Shown here one piece after another: positions 47,956-59,770 of a stretch of 64,000 bases of DNA (the stretch's first letter is position 1; every line of letters begins with the position of its first letter). The stretch spans positions 992,001 to 1,056,000 of the forward strand of contig CAXKWD010000010.1 in the NCBI GenBank assembly GCA_964059195.1, read 5' to 3'. Origin of the DNA: Ectobius pallidus. Lineage: Eukaryota > Arthropoda > Insecta > Blattodea > Ectobiidae. A program made the translations under genes and the position numbers. A model generated the notes under the pieces. It made no database searches. It saw only the letters and a list, made by a program, of their open reading frames with translations, and was not told the DNA's origin.

Positions 47956-48558
47956 CTAAAGTACGTTAGCGACAGATTCACGAATTGTTGGTGTTACCAT
48001 TAATAAATCAAACATCTAGGCCAAAATGCACTCCCGAAAATGTGCAAAGTTTTATTTTTGGAGTGATTTTTTTTATATTGTTATATTTTGTTTTTGAAGC
48101 GCAAAATTTTGTATCTATGTCAGGTACCTTTCAAGATGTGAACCGAAGATTGGAGACAAGTTTTCCTTATTTTTACATAAAGAAAGTTTCCTCGAAAACG
48201 GCTCCAACGATTTTCTTTAAATTTTGCACGTGGGTTGCTTACAGAGCAAAAACTTTTATTTGAAACACTTTTTCTAAATAATTATCTGATGGGTAGTTAT
48301 AAGCCACCCACTCTGAATACGCGCTCTTTGCAATACGGCCTCTTGCAACGGAAAATCGTACGAAAACAAAATTTTGTATTTGGGTTAGGTACTTTTTGGG
48401 GATGTGACACGAAGGGGAGGTTAACTTTTATTTGGGCAGAGGAAGTTATTATACATGACATTTTTTTAATAGGTTGATCTTAATAAATTTCATAAACAAG
48501 TAATGTAACAATTTTACGGAACTGTTTTATTAATAACTTATTCTTAAGTATGCACACA

Positions 48559-48797
48559 CATAGGAGTAACGAGGCCGGCCATATGGGGGGTTATAACGTC
48601 TGGGGGGTATGGAATACCCCTCTCCCCCGGAAAATTTTAAAAATTAAGATGCACAATAACGAGTTTTAAGCTTCCCACGCTTTATACTCTTATTAAGTAA
48701 TTTATAATCAGACTTAAAAAAATTGTACAATTTTCCTTTTTTTAATCAATGGGGTGGGTTCAAACCCCCAACCCCCCCCCCCCTCGTTACGCCTCTG
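48559..48797. mobile_element. hAT MITE, 239 bp
   Basis: Termini CATAGGAGTAACGAGG and, in reverse, CAGAGGCGTAACGAGG. Exact 8-bp target duplication TGCACACA at 48551-48558 and 48798-48805. Contains G- and C-rich blocks; no gene. Confidence 0.85.
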
Positions 48798-50700
48798 TGC
48801 ACACATACCAGTTCAAAATCTGGATTGCCGGAGACTTCGGAGTCAACTCACATTCAAAGTTTATTTTCATCAAAGTCATGCCTGCCGCACCGGGTAGAAT
48901 TGGTTGCGGCTTGAGTGATATAAAATATCACAGACTGTTGAAGTATCGTTTAAATTAATAAAACTGAAGACAAGCGGCCAATTCAGCCGCGTTTTATTAC
49001 CTTTGTTGACTGCATTTAAAACTAAAAGAAGCTTCAACACGCATGTTGACTTGTAGAAAGTTGTTCAGCTTATTTAAGTGTTTTAAATATTATTATTTTC
49101 TTTAAACTCCCTTGAGCGATTTTTTACTTACTAAGACACATTGTTATTTTGTCACCCCCCGGGTGATGGCACCCGGGGCGGCCCGCACCCCCCGCACCCC
49201 CCTTCCTACGCCACTGCAGTAATGCCTATGTGTCTGTCCGTTAGGAACAATTTAATAGGGAGTTTCTCATTCATTGTGCATATTATTTTTTTTCACAAGC
49301 AGCTCTTTCAATGTCACCAGCTACAGTTCCTTTTTGTACAATTACAAAATCTAATATTTTATTCGTAGCTAAATTCATAATGGAATACGTCAAATGCTTG
49401 GCAGAGAAACCAGGCGAGTCATATTGTCCATTTCCACGTAAACATAAATTTAAATCACTCATAGCATCTACATAGTTAGCTTCTATTTCTTTTAACCACG
49501 TATTGTGCACGGAAGGAAATACAAATTTCTTTACAAGCCTATAGAAGTATGATTCAGAAAAAAAAAAATAATTTAATAGAATTTGAGAAAAATTAAATGT
49601 TAATCCGCATAGGTACATTCCTGAGGGTATCAACACATTACTTTTTAAACTTCCACCTATGCTTCCAGAAGATCACTCGTATGCATGCCCTTTCACACAA
49701 TGAGTTTTTATTTGTAACATTACTCCTCTCGTTTCAACTTTACGTTCATTAACTGGAGCGCCACATGTATGGCATATACTGAACAGTGTAGGAAGGGCAC
49801 TTACACAGAAAAACACAAAAGAATATTTTTCCAACAAGTTGAAATTTTCTATGCCATCTTCTTCTCCTTCATTAGTGATTTCATAGGGGACGTAATCTTC
49901 ATCCTTTTCATCCGAAATGTCATGTTCATCAATGTAGTTCACATAGACAGAATTTGCAGCTCTATAAATTTCTGTGCCTATCTCACACTGTATTTCTGCA
50001 TCAGTCTTCAATTCTACATGCATACATTCATAAACTTGTGTAGCTTCTCTTTCTTGTTTAGAATCAGTTATTGAATTATCAATTAATTCCTACACTTCCC
50101 TTTTTTTATAGAAATTAGACTTCCTTTTCTTGGGGGTAGGAATTTCTTTACTTCCTATTAAAAATGAAGGTACCGCATTGTCTTTTAGTCTAGGGCACCT
50201 GAATTTTTCATCTTTCATTATTCTGATTTTTAAAATATCTGATTCATTAAAAATATGCTTTAAAATGCTTTCCACATGCTCTAGAATTTTTTGTTGGAAC
50301 AAAATTTTTACGCTTCATGCAAGAAACCCATTTGTTGTGCAAACGTCTGAAATTGTTTTTACAAGGGAATGCATAGTAACCAACATTTCTATGGACACCA
50401 GAATTATTTGAACAACCGTAAGCACTGCACGCAGGCATCTTCACTTACACTACACAATAAACATTACTGGGGAATTCAAGACTGGCACCTTTCACACAGT
50501 ACCGGAGCAAGCCAAACTAAAACCGCTAACGGCGCGGCGCATTAGCCGTGTGACGTCACAGCCTTGCAACACTATAATTAAAATTGCTCACAGAATGAGA
50601 ATGAGCGAACATAAAAAGAAATGGTTTTCGACTCTGCACTTAGCAAGAATCATATTTTATTTTAAGATAAAGTACAAATTTTCGTTCAGTACCCCTTTAA

Positions 50701-51550
50701 GAGTGAGACAGACATGGTTGTTTCCTTAGAGCCTGTTCTAGACCAGACAACAACTACCCATTCCACTGTCTAAAACATTTGTGCGCTGTCTATAGTTACC
50801 GTTAACTGAAATGTATACATTCCAAGGTTCAATTGCATATATCATCTATTTAATCAAAATGTTCAATATATATCAAATAAAAGAGTAGCAATAGAAAAAA
50901 ATTTACTAGACATTCAACCAAACATAGCTGTTGCATCCTGCGCCCTCCTGCATCTTCTTTTTTCTTATATTATATTATTATTTTGAGCAGGATCAAGTAT
51001 TTCATATAGCATTGGTAATTATGTCGCCAAAAGGAAGTTTATCAAACATTGTGAAAGTCTGGTACTTCCAAAGTTAAAAGGGATGTTTGTGAAAGTTGAT
51101 TGATTAGGCATTTTCCAGTAGAAGAATAGTTTAGAAAGTGAACCTTGTAGACAAATAGTAAGACTTTGGAAAGATCCATAATGTTACGAGTTATTTTCAG
51201 AATTATAGAAATGTCTAGAAGCATGTTGTAATACGGAGAGTCCATGACCAACAGTCAGTATGTAAACCCATAGTTTTTGAGGCTGTGTTATTAGTCTTCA
51301 AGTAATACTTCAAGAGTACACTATACGTACTGGATATATTGACCAGGACAGGAGACTGGTCGGTCCGACACTTCATAAGAAGCCTCAAGTCATTGTAACA
51401 ACACTATTTTCAAATAAACTCATCAGCAGTAGCCTTCTGGAAGAGACGTGACTTCTAAGCCTTTGCTACCCCAATGATCCCAAACTGACAACCCCTTTCC
51501 GCAGCTGCTCGAGGATTGGGAACTGTAACCGTGGTTGACCAGTAATCCAG
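50701..51550. other. Intronic sequence, nothing recognised
   Basis: AT-rich sequence between the Kolobok end and the LINE starting near 51550. No exon recognised. Confidence 0.4.
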
Positions 51551-52079
51551 GTGAACAGGATACAACATAGCCAACTTTATGGAACATGGTTTAAAAGCTG
51601 AGGAAATGGAAGTGAACAAATATAATGACTATAAGCTAGCATCAAGTTACTGTAGAGATAAACATAACAGTGGCGGGGTTGTTATACATGTGGATAATGA
51701 TATAAAATGAAAATGAATAAGTTGTAAGGAATTCTGTTTAGAGTTATGATGTGAGTTTGCAATTATATAAATCAAAACAAAAAATAAAAACCTTACAGTC
51801 ATAAGGGTGTACAGACCACCAAGTGTAAAAAAAAAGTATACATGAAAACTTTGAAATTTTTTTAAATTCCATAAATAAAAATAATATGGGAAAATGGTAC
51901 TTTACAACACACCCGAGTCACCCACTCCTACTCTCAATCCCTCCCCTAGCAGCAGCATTTGAACTACTACCAGTGATGGTAGAGCCATCTCTTACACAAC
52001 TGATGAAACAGAAAAAATAATTTATTTCTTTTTTATTCTCTTCTTTTCCCGCCTCCTTCCTCTCTTCCTCTCACCTCCT

Positions 52080-52205
52080 CTTCACCCTATCTACCTATTC
52101 GAGACCTATTCCTACTAGTAAATTTTGGATCGACCGTGATTTGAACTCGGGACCCCTAGCATTATAGCTAGGAGTCTTAACCATTATGCCACGAGTGACT
52201 GTTGA
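52080..52205 (-). mobile_element. tRNA-headed SINE fragment
   Basis: Minus strand: GTGGCATAATGGTTAAGACT (A-box region), then GAGTTCAAATCAC (B-box region). Same head type as the fragment at 14962-15015. No clear target duplication. Confidence 0.55.
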
Positions 52206-52309
52206 GGAATGTAGAAAGCTTTCGTATGTTTGAGTTATGATAGGGGGGATTTCTTGAGTTTTAACGCGAGAATCGGTTTTTATAATTTTGAGATATTTTG
52301 TTAAATATG

Positions 52310-52535
52310 AAACGAGTAGTGTTGGTGCAAGGGAATTTTCCTGCATCAATTAAGCCATATTTTATGTAATAATACGGCATTTTTTATAATTTTGAAAAAT
52401 TATGCATGGTGCAAGGGTATTTTTGTATTGTGAAATAGCCTATTTTGTTGCAAGGGTCGTTTTTATAATTGTGAAATATTATGTGGAGGTGCAAGGGTCT
52501 TTTTTTATTGTGAAATATTAGGTGATATGTCAATT
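52310..52535. repeat. Minisatellite with GGTGCAAGGG units
   Basis: Four imperfect repeats of roughly 45-80 bp, each with GTTGCAAGGG or GGTGCAAGGG, then T-rich sequence and TGTGAAATATTA. Confidence 0.7.
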
Positions 52536-53810
52536 GCAACTATTCATTACCGGCGTTGAAATTGGGCAGCGGCTACAGGCATAACGGCAAGCGCTGCGGG
52601 GAAGCAGGGCAGGCGGGAAGTGGCCAGGCGGGGAAGCGGCCAGGCGAGTCGCGTGTGGAAAGGGGACCAGCTTGTGTTGCAACGTACCATCTTCCCAATA
52701 ATATTATTATAATAGCAGGTGACATAAACATAGAATTAATAAGAGAAAATATCCATAAAAATTATTAATAGATACATTAGATAGACATAAGCTTACGTTA
52801 GTCAAAACTGAACCAACAAGGGTAACAACAAATTCAGCCACTTACATAGATTATATATATAAATCAACATAGCGGCGATTTCAGTGTACAGATAAATAGG
52901 TCAGGGTTAAGTGATCATTATGGGCAAATTCTAGAATCAAATGTCTAATAATAAAAAAGTGTATGAAACGAAACGATTAGTAAACACAACATCACTAAAT
53001 CAGATTATTTGGGATAATCTTTATGAATTAAGTGATACAATTGAAAAATTTAATCTCTTTACTAATGTAATTAAATCGTCTCTGGACCATTCAATATCAA
53101 TGAAGAAAATAGTTCAAAATAAAAACAACAGAAAAGTAAAAGACTGGATGACAAAAAGAATAAGAAAATCTAAAAAAGAATGGCAATTTTAAACAAACTA
53201 AAATCGCCAGGATTAGATGAAAAGTCTCTAAATTATATACAAAACTATGAAACTATGACCCAAGCAAAAAAATCATACAACAGAACATAAATATTCTGAA
53301 AACAAATTAAAGAAAACATGGAGCATTATAAAAACTCTACATAGAGATAAAGTGAAACAAATTGAAAATTTAGTGATCGAAAAAAGTGGAGTCATATTTG
53401 AGGACCAACAAAAAGAGTTAGGAATTCGTAAATTAGATAATGAAATTAAAATCAGCTCACAGAGTAATTCTATGGTAATTTTAGAAACTTTAGAAAATGA
53501 TGTCCTTAAAGAAATAAACACACTAAAAAGCAAAAGATCCTTTGTATTTGATGAATTTTCAAATGAAATGGTAAAAAATTGCAAATACGGAATTTTAAAA
53601 CCTCTTACCCATTTAACAAATCATAGCTTTACGACAGGCACATTTCCACAAATACTGAATAAAATAATAGTAAGACCATTATATAAAGAAGAAGGTTCAA
53701 AATTGTCTATAGAAAATTAAGGACCAATCTCTTTTTGCTCAGTATTTTCAAAATCATGAAAGGATTGTATCTCAAACAATTGCAAAATTATTGTAATAAA
53801 TATAAAATTA

Positions 53811-54606
53811 TATGATAAACACCTTAAATGGTCTCACCATGTTAACTACATCTGTAATAGACTACGCCGAACAATTCATAAATTTGTCATTTTACGCCAC
53901 TGTATGCCCATTACTGTTTTACGTTCCGTTTATCTAGCACTTTTCCAGTCCATTATTCAATATGGCATTCTCGTCTGGGGAGGATTAGCGAAAACTACCC
54001 TTAAGCCCCTCTGCCTTTTACAAAAAAGAATAATAAAAATCTGTCTAAGAAAACACATTGATTACCCAACTAGCCTAATATTTTCGGAATTTAATGTTTT
54101 AAGTTTGGACCAAATTTACAAATTTTCTATATTAAAATATTTTCACAAACATCGTATAAAATACTCTTCCAGTGATCATATCTACAAAACTAGACGAAAT
54201 ACTAATTTACTCCTATTAGAACCCAAATGTCTCACATCGGCAGGATTAAAGCATAGCATTAATTTTGGACCGCGCTTCTATAACTCAATTATCAGAAAAA
54301 ATCCTGATCTCTCAGCATACTCCACTGTTAAATTTAATAGATATGTAAAGAATTTTTTGTAATTTTTTAGCTTTTAAGTAATTTTTGTTCCACTCCTTTT
54401 ATGTATTTATGTTTTTATGTTTAATGTTTTTGTTTTACTTTCTTTTTTAGTTAAGCACATTATACACTCTATTTCTTTGTCTCTCCTCTTTCTTCACTTT
54501 GATATTTTTGAAACGGCACCCGAGCACGAGCAGTCTTGCTCATTCGGGTGTATTACTAAATGTAATACCTCTTGTAATATATCTTGTAATAAATAAATAA
54601 ATAAAT
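53811..54606 (+). mobile_element. 5'-truncated Jockey-like LINE, 3' end
   Basis: Open from 53811 to the stop at 54362 (about 183 codons): the thumb and C-terminal region of an ORF2 (IIQYGILVWGGLAKTTLK, FGPRFYNSIIRKNPDL). The 3' UTR ends TGTAATACCTCTTGTAAT and an (AAAT)n tail at 54588-54618. Inserted in the older LINE. Confidence 0.8.
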
Positions 54607-54668
54607 AAATAAAATAAATATGAAATCAGCAATTTAGTTTAAAAAAAAAAGAAATCGACAATACTGGC

Positions 54669-54855
54669 CAGTGGCGGACGCAGGGGGGATTGGGGGATAT
54701 ATTCCCCCCGAAATTTGAAAAAAAGGCTATATATGCACTCTAAGTGGCCAGTTTTATAAACTAATTATAGCCTATATGTAAGTTAATTATTTTTTTGGTA
54801 TTCTTTCTACCTATTCAAATCCCTACCCCCGAAAACAATTTTGCGTCCGCCACTG
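54669..54855. mobile_element. hAT MITE, 187 bp
   Basis: Ends CAGTGGCGGACGCA in inverted orientation. Exact 8-bp target duplication ATACTGGC at 54661-54668 and 54856-54863. Same terminal style as 44895-49216. Confidence 0.88.
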
Positions 54856-56306
54856 ATACTGGCTATAAGCAAAGGAAATGATATAATTCATGCACTACAT
54901 GACAAAAAATCCGTAATAGCAGTATTCCTTGACCTGTCAAAATCATTTGATTGTGTCAACAATAAAAAATAAATAACAAAACTCGACAGTTATGAAATTA
55001 GATTAATACCACAAAACTGGATTCTATCATATTTAAAGAACAGAGTACAATGCGTAGAAATAAAACATAAAGCCAAAGAAAGTATAATTAAATTTAGAAC
55101 ATCCTTCAAATTAATAAACCAGGGAGTACCCCAAGGTTCAAAACTAGGTGGCATGGCCATAGGGTAAGCTGATGATACAACAATTTTAATTGCAGATGAA
55201 ACACTACAGGGATTAGAAAATAAAGCCAACCTTATAATTTTTATGGTTGTTGATTACTTCATCATATAGACATGGTAATGAAATTGAAAAAAAAAAAAAC
55301 AGAATGGATGCAGATCAGCTTAAAACAAAAAACAGATTCAAATATAAAACTTACAATTAAAAGTGGAGAACTTCCGGAAGTCAGTTACTCAATTTTTTTT
55401 AGGCTAAGTTATAGATCTCCGGTGGCATTTACTTGTGTATAATATGTGTAAACCTATATGTTGAGAAAGTAAGAAAGAAATTAAATGAAGGTATATACAT
55501 TCTAAAACAGACTGCACAAGTTATTGATAAAGACACCCTCAAACAATTTATATTTCGCATTCATTCACTCCCATTTAAATTATGATGTAATTCTCTGGGG
55601 TTCGACTGCCAAAATAAAAATACTATGAATATTTAGACTAAAAAAAGCACTTATGATTATAGAGAAAATACCTCAGATGAAATCTTGCAGAACTATATTA
55701 AAAACATTGAAAATACACTGCCATGCTTTTACGAGATCTATGAAAATATTAAATTTGCAATAATAAATTACAAAGAGGATAAAAATCAAAACATGCATCA
55801 TCATCATACGAGAAATAATAAAAACTACTTTAAGAAATAGTTGCGAGGTTCTTTAGGCAACACGTGTATAGACATTCTTGCAAGCGACCTATCAATCACT
55901 TACCTGATAGGCCTACACTGAAAAATATAACAAATAATCAATCGACGCTAATAAGGATAAAAGCGTATCTAAGTAGAAAATGCCTTTTACAGAAAATATG
56001 AATTTATTAATTTTTAATATAGAAATTAAGTATATTTGTGTACCTAAAATTTATTTTGTTCAATTTTGTTCAATTCATGTACTTGACAAAGCCTTGTAAA
56101 CCTTTTACATTTGGCTAATAGATCTTAAAATCTTAAATGTACTTGGCAACTTGTCCACTTCTCATAATTTATGCAATTTCATTGTACTTGCTATTTCTGT
56201 AATCATGGTATCTGAGTCAAAATTGTTGGTTAATAAATTTTATTTGCATAGGCTTGATGTGTAAACCATTACACTGCAAATTTTAGTAATTTTACATGAA
56301 TGTTAC

Positions 56307-56432
56307 CTTCATGGCTTTTACATGTTCTCCCATCACTCTGGAGCTCAAACCCTTCGTGGCATTGACAGCGGAAGGTGCCAGCTGTATTTATGCATAGCTG
56401 ATCACATGGGTGTTCGACACACTCATCTATAT
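56307..56432 (-). CDS. Exon of EGFL7/8-like gene: calcium-binding EGF module
   Basis: A tttccag acceptor and a GAAG|gtaaca donor frame a 126-nt, phase 1-1 exon. It encodes a classic calcium-binding EGF module: DIDEC at the start, the [12 protein letters not shown] segment carrying the hydroxylation-type Asn and aromatic residue, and six cysteines. Phase 1-1 exons are the standard unit of shuffled EGF modules. It follows the EGF exon at 63894-63989 across a 7.5-kb intron and joins the exon at 42801-42874 across a 13.4-kb intron. The protein should be secreted or matrix-associated and bind calcium through this module. The module identity is clear from sequence; the gene name is inferred. Confidence 0.88.
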
Positions 56433-57495
56433 CTGGAAATAAAAGATCAGTATGTGTAGTGTCAGTTATAAATGAAAGACATTGAAAATTTGACATGAAT
56501 TAAACATTTTCGTTGTTACTACTGGTACTAAATTGTAAGAAAATTCTGATAATGAAATATAAATGAATTTATCATAGGCTATTCAATATTACAACTGACC
56601 TGAAGGAAGTTTCTAATTTGCAAAGTATTTATAGCTGATACTACCAGGATTAATGCAATAGTCATGGCAAATATTTTTTTCTCATTACTATTTCATCCTT
56701 ATAATATCATTCCATTTTCTACCAATGAAGAGTAGGTCTATCGAAATTTAAAATTTCAGTCAATTATGTTTGACCTTCTTTATAAAATACCAAATTTGTC
56801 TGGTTTCATATCATAATTCGTAAATTAATCTAAACACCAAACCGATCAAGTTGCTTTGAATCTGGTTAAGCAAAAATTTTGTGTATTTTTTTTATATTTA
56901 TTTATTTTTTTTTATTTTATTTTTTTTATTTATTTATTACAAGAGATATTACAAGAGGTATTACATTTAGTTTAATTTGTTTAATTTGTTTAATTTCTTT
57001 CATTTTAAATAAGTTCTTGTTTTCTTTCCTAGTATTAGTGAAATAATCCTATTAAATATAACTCAAGGATTTTGTCTAACCAAATTTACGAGCTTTACAA
57101 TAATTCTAGGAGCAACTCGTAAATTTGTTGGTAAAATCTCAACCAGTTTAAGTTTTAAACCAAAATTGGAAGGTCACATTATAAACAACTCTTAATTCAT
57201 TAATTTTAATTTCATAAGTACGAGGATAGAACAAGAGAACAAGAAACATAGTTTTTTTGTTATAAATGTGTTTATTAAAAAATTAAAAAAAAAAACATGT
57301 AAATTACAAACACGTGCATTGGGACTCCGACCTCGAAGCAAAATTTAATTATTAATATTACTATAGTAACGAGATATATTACAAGATTCTCTTTTAATGA
57401 GGCTGAGGGTATTTGGTGCCTTCCACATTAATGGCAATGTGTCGTGGAATTTTCTCTATCCTTATACAGGTCTCTATATTATTCAAAATTCATGC
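56433..57495. other. Intron with a LINE tail fragment at 56889-56985
   Basis: Minus-strand 56985-56889 matches the 3' end and A-rich tail of the LINE at 53811-54606 (TAATACCTCTTGTAATAT block). The remainder is unrecognised AT-rich sequence. Confidence 0.55.
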
Positions 57496-57739
57496 ATTAT
57501 ACATTAGCGTATATCATGGACTTCCAGTTGTATACTTTAAAATGTTTTACCTGACCCCACATTATTGTGGAAGAAATAATTTTCATGACTTTGCTGCTAC
57601 TCTCATATTTAGGAAGCGAAACGGGAAGTTTATCAGAAGTGAAAATGCAAATCGAAAAATGTGAACTGAATACGATACGAGAAGGAAAAAAGGTATCAGA
57701 AAGATGAGTTTGCATACTGAATATAAATACGCCACTGAT

Positions 57740-57943
57740 TTCATTATATTGTACGCTTGTATCCTTGCACATAAAAGCCGCCCTTGCTAATTTTGCGATG
57801 CTCACGATTAGGGTAACCTTCATGGTACAAGCGTGTGCTGTCTCCGGTGCACTGACTGTCATTAGCTTTACCATACGTGGAAATTGCAAATCTGCATATT
57901 CTTCGTTGGTTAAAAGTTGTCCCATTTTGATTACAGTTAACAT
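57740..57943 (-). pseudogene. Helix-turn-helix (DUF4817-like) fragment from a transposon
   Basis: The minus-strand frame opens MGQLLTNEEYADLQF and, after a frameshift, reads STRLYHEGYPNREHRK, resembling the NEEYADM-to-LYxxRYPNRR helix-turn-helix domain that is very common in insect transposon-derived proteins (DUF4817, name from memory). About 65 residues, one shift, nothing recognisable after it. Confidence 0.5.
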
Positions 57944-58055
57944 TCTACTGTGCAGGTCAGGTGGCAGCGATGTTTGAGTAGTTGTTCAGTGCTTTATTTC
58001 CAGTTCTTGTTCTATGTCTGACAATTCTTTGTATTTTCGGTAATGAACGTAAGGG

Positions 58056-58456
58056 CCGCAGCGGGCCCGGGTTCAAATACAGGTCGGGACAAGTTACCTA
58101 GGTGGGTTTTTTCCTCACCTGTGCGACAAATGTCGGGTAACTTTAGGCTCTTGTGGTCCCCAGATATCATCTGGCCGTCATTATCATCTTCATCCCATCC
58201 TCGCCCTGTTTGGAGTGAGGTTGTGTATGAATGGCGTGTCTCGTCCTATGTGTTCGTGTTGTCTCGGAGGTGGCCCCGGCACTCATCAGGGGAGGCCCTC
58301 CATTTCCTTGTCTAGTCAAAAAAGTATGTATGTGATCCATAGATAATCCCTCTCCCGACAGGTCGCGGCCCTGTAAGGCCCGGGCGGCTTGGGTCTCTTA
58401 GATCCTAAAAGGGAGAGGTAAAATTAAGACAAAGAAAGAAGAAAGAAAGAAAGAAA
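58056..58456 (+). mobile_element. tRNA-related SINE with (GAAA)n tail
   Basis: B-box-like CGGGTTCAAATACAGG near the start, GC-rich body, (GAAA)n tail. Target duplication GAACGTAAGGG (58045-58055) and GAACGTTAGGG (58457-58467), one mismatch. Confidence 0.8.
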
Positions 58457-58459
58457 GAA

Positions 58460-58720
58460 CGTTAGGGCTGTTATTTGTTGTTAGGTTGTAGATTATGCAT
58501 AATTGCATGCTCCTCCCCTTAAACATGAGGATATGCATACAGAGCATAATCTCGTTGCTTGTTGGAGTTCACTGTGTAAGATTTTACTGTGCACATTTTA
58601 GCATAATTGCAACGATAGAGAATTTTGTACCTTAAAAGCATATATTTGCATATTTATAATATCTTAATGTAAGAAAGTAGATTGTAACCTAAAAATGTTT
58701 TATTTTGTGTTTGTGTGTTT

Positions 58721-58764
<44 letters not shown>

Positions 58765-59125
58765 TCAATTGCCGGCATTAACTGTCACAGCTGTTGGTTC
58801 CTCTTGATCTGAATATAAATGACGGTCACCTCTGAAATAATACTGCAAGGTCACATTACATTATATTGGCTTCGACTCCCTCCTTCCCGAGGTCCCGGTT
58901 TCATGTACTAGTTTGAAAGTATATTTTAGAACGAAGCAGGCGCTCGATGGTGCACGCTTAAAACATGATCCCAAAAAATAGTTTGAAATGTCATGGATAT
59001 AACACTTTGAATCGTTAATAGAAAGTTGAAGTATATAGGCCTACTATACTATAGGTATAGGCTATGCTAATAAGATAGGCTATTTTGTCGAAAATCTACA
59101 AATGAGAAAATTTTGTTCTTTTTGT
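58460..59125. other. Intronic sequence with a (TTTC)n microsatellite
   Basis: A (TTTC)n run at 58721-58766; otherwise nothing recognised. Confidence 0.6.
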
Positions 59126-59129
59126 TCGA

Positions 59130-59600
59130 CCATACTGTAATACGCTTACTACATGTGACTTGGCAGTCTCATAATTATGCCCATTAAAGTACAGAAGTTC
59201 ATTATAACATTGTTGTATTATCGATTAATATTGTACACGAAACAATCTTGAAGCCCTGAGAACAGCAAATCAAAATGCATAGTAACAATTTAAAATAAAA
59301 TCAGTTCTGTTCATGTTAATTATAATATTACACTAAATTGAGTTCATTTCATGTTTAAAGTCCGTTGATTTAAAAGCAAAACGCGAAGAGACACTTCAAA
59401 TTCCCCGCACTCAATCAGCTGCCATCATCGCAAAAGATGAGAACTACGAGACTGTAACAGCTTCGGCACGGTCAGCGTCTCGTTTGTTTGATGTAATCAA
59501 GATACTCGTGTTTTAATAAATATCATTATAGATTCGTTGCATAATGTGCTGTTATAAATAGTTCTGCAATAGTTCTATAAGTAGTTATAAATAGTAAAAT
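59130..59600 (+). repeat. Diverged unknown repeat, copy 2
   Basis: Partner of 36820-37325; the best-conserved part is ATCGCAAAAGATGAGAAC near 59429-59446. Confidence 0.55.
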
Positions 59601-59770
59601 CACCAATATGGAAGGTACGGTATCTATAAAACCTTCATCGAAGAGTAGAAACTCAAATAGACCTACATTAATTACTTGCAGACGTATAATTAATGGAACA
59701 AGATAACGGATAGAGAAACACACATCCACACTCATACATATGCAACGAAAGCCAAAAATGAGCATATTTA

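Larger units (their letters stand above)
44895..49216. mobile_element. hAT-type element nested in Kolobok
   Basis: Ends CAGTGGCGTAGCAAGC and, in reverse from 49216, CAGTGGCGTAGGAAGG. A target repeat TAATGCC lies at 44888-44894 and 49220-49226; the right copy is offset by 3 nt. The Kolobok frame resumes on either side. GC-rich ACCCGG/GCGG blocks follow each terminus inward. It carries array B and a small hAT MITE; no hAT transposase seen. Confidence 0.78.
44250..50438 (-). pseudogene. Kolobok-type THAP transposase, broken
   Basis: From the ATG at 50438 an N-terminal THAP domain is seen (PACSAYGCSNNSG, then CGKHF), followed by frameshifted blocks at 50302-50090, 50023-49673 (CHTCGAPVNE zinc pair) and 49636-49283 (GNGQYDSPGFSAKHLTYS). 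The LTDRHIGI end at about 49225 continues across the hAT insertion as RALMKNKFSHIHHEFDVWHL (44890 downward). A final block, SLESYHSERLKYVPKRTHFS, ends at 44250. The order and motifs (DSPG, TDRH, FDVWHL, HSWEG, ESYHS) match Kolobok transposases. At least four frame breaks make it non-functional. Confidence 0.82.
43956..50696 (-). mobile_element. Kolobok DNA transposon split by a hAT element
   Basis: Terminal inverted repeats AGGGGAACTGAAC and, at the right end in reverse, AGGGGTACTGAACG. TTAA flanks both ends (43952-43955, 50697-50700), as expected for Kolobok. The transposase reads right to left and is broken by frameshifts and by the hAT at 44895-49216. Confidence 0.85.
51898..52696. mobile_element. 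Unclassified TIR element, 799 bp
   Basis: Inverted ends GGGAAAATGGTACTTTACAA and GGGAAGATGGTACGTTGCAA, with an 8-bp target duplication AATAATAT (51890-51897, 52697-52704). MULE- or hAT-like by target length; no transposase. It holds a tRNA-headed SINE fragment (about 52080-52205) and a minisatellite. Confidence 0.75.
51550..56020 (+). mobile_element. Old Jockey/CR1-like LINE with three nested insertions
   Basis: Plus-strand relic. Endonuclease pieces lie at 51590-51825 (SGGVVIHVDND, IRVYRPPS) and 52700-52935 (IAGDINIEL, LSDHYGQ). A linker and RT start follow at 52941-53720, RT palm at 54860-55260 (AVFLDLSKSFDCVN, NQGVPQGSKLGG, ADDTTILIADE) and a worn end to about 56020. Interrupted by a TIR element (51898-52696), another LINE (53811-54606) and a hAT MITE (54669-54855). 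Many stops. Confidence 0.75.
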
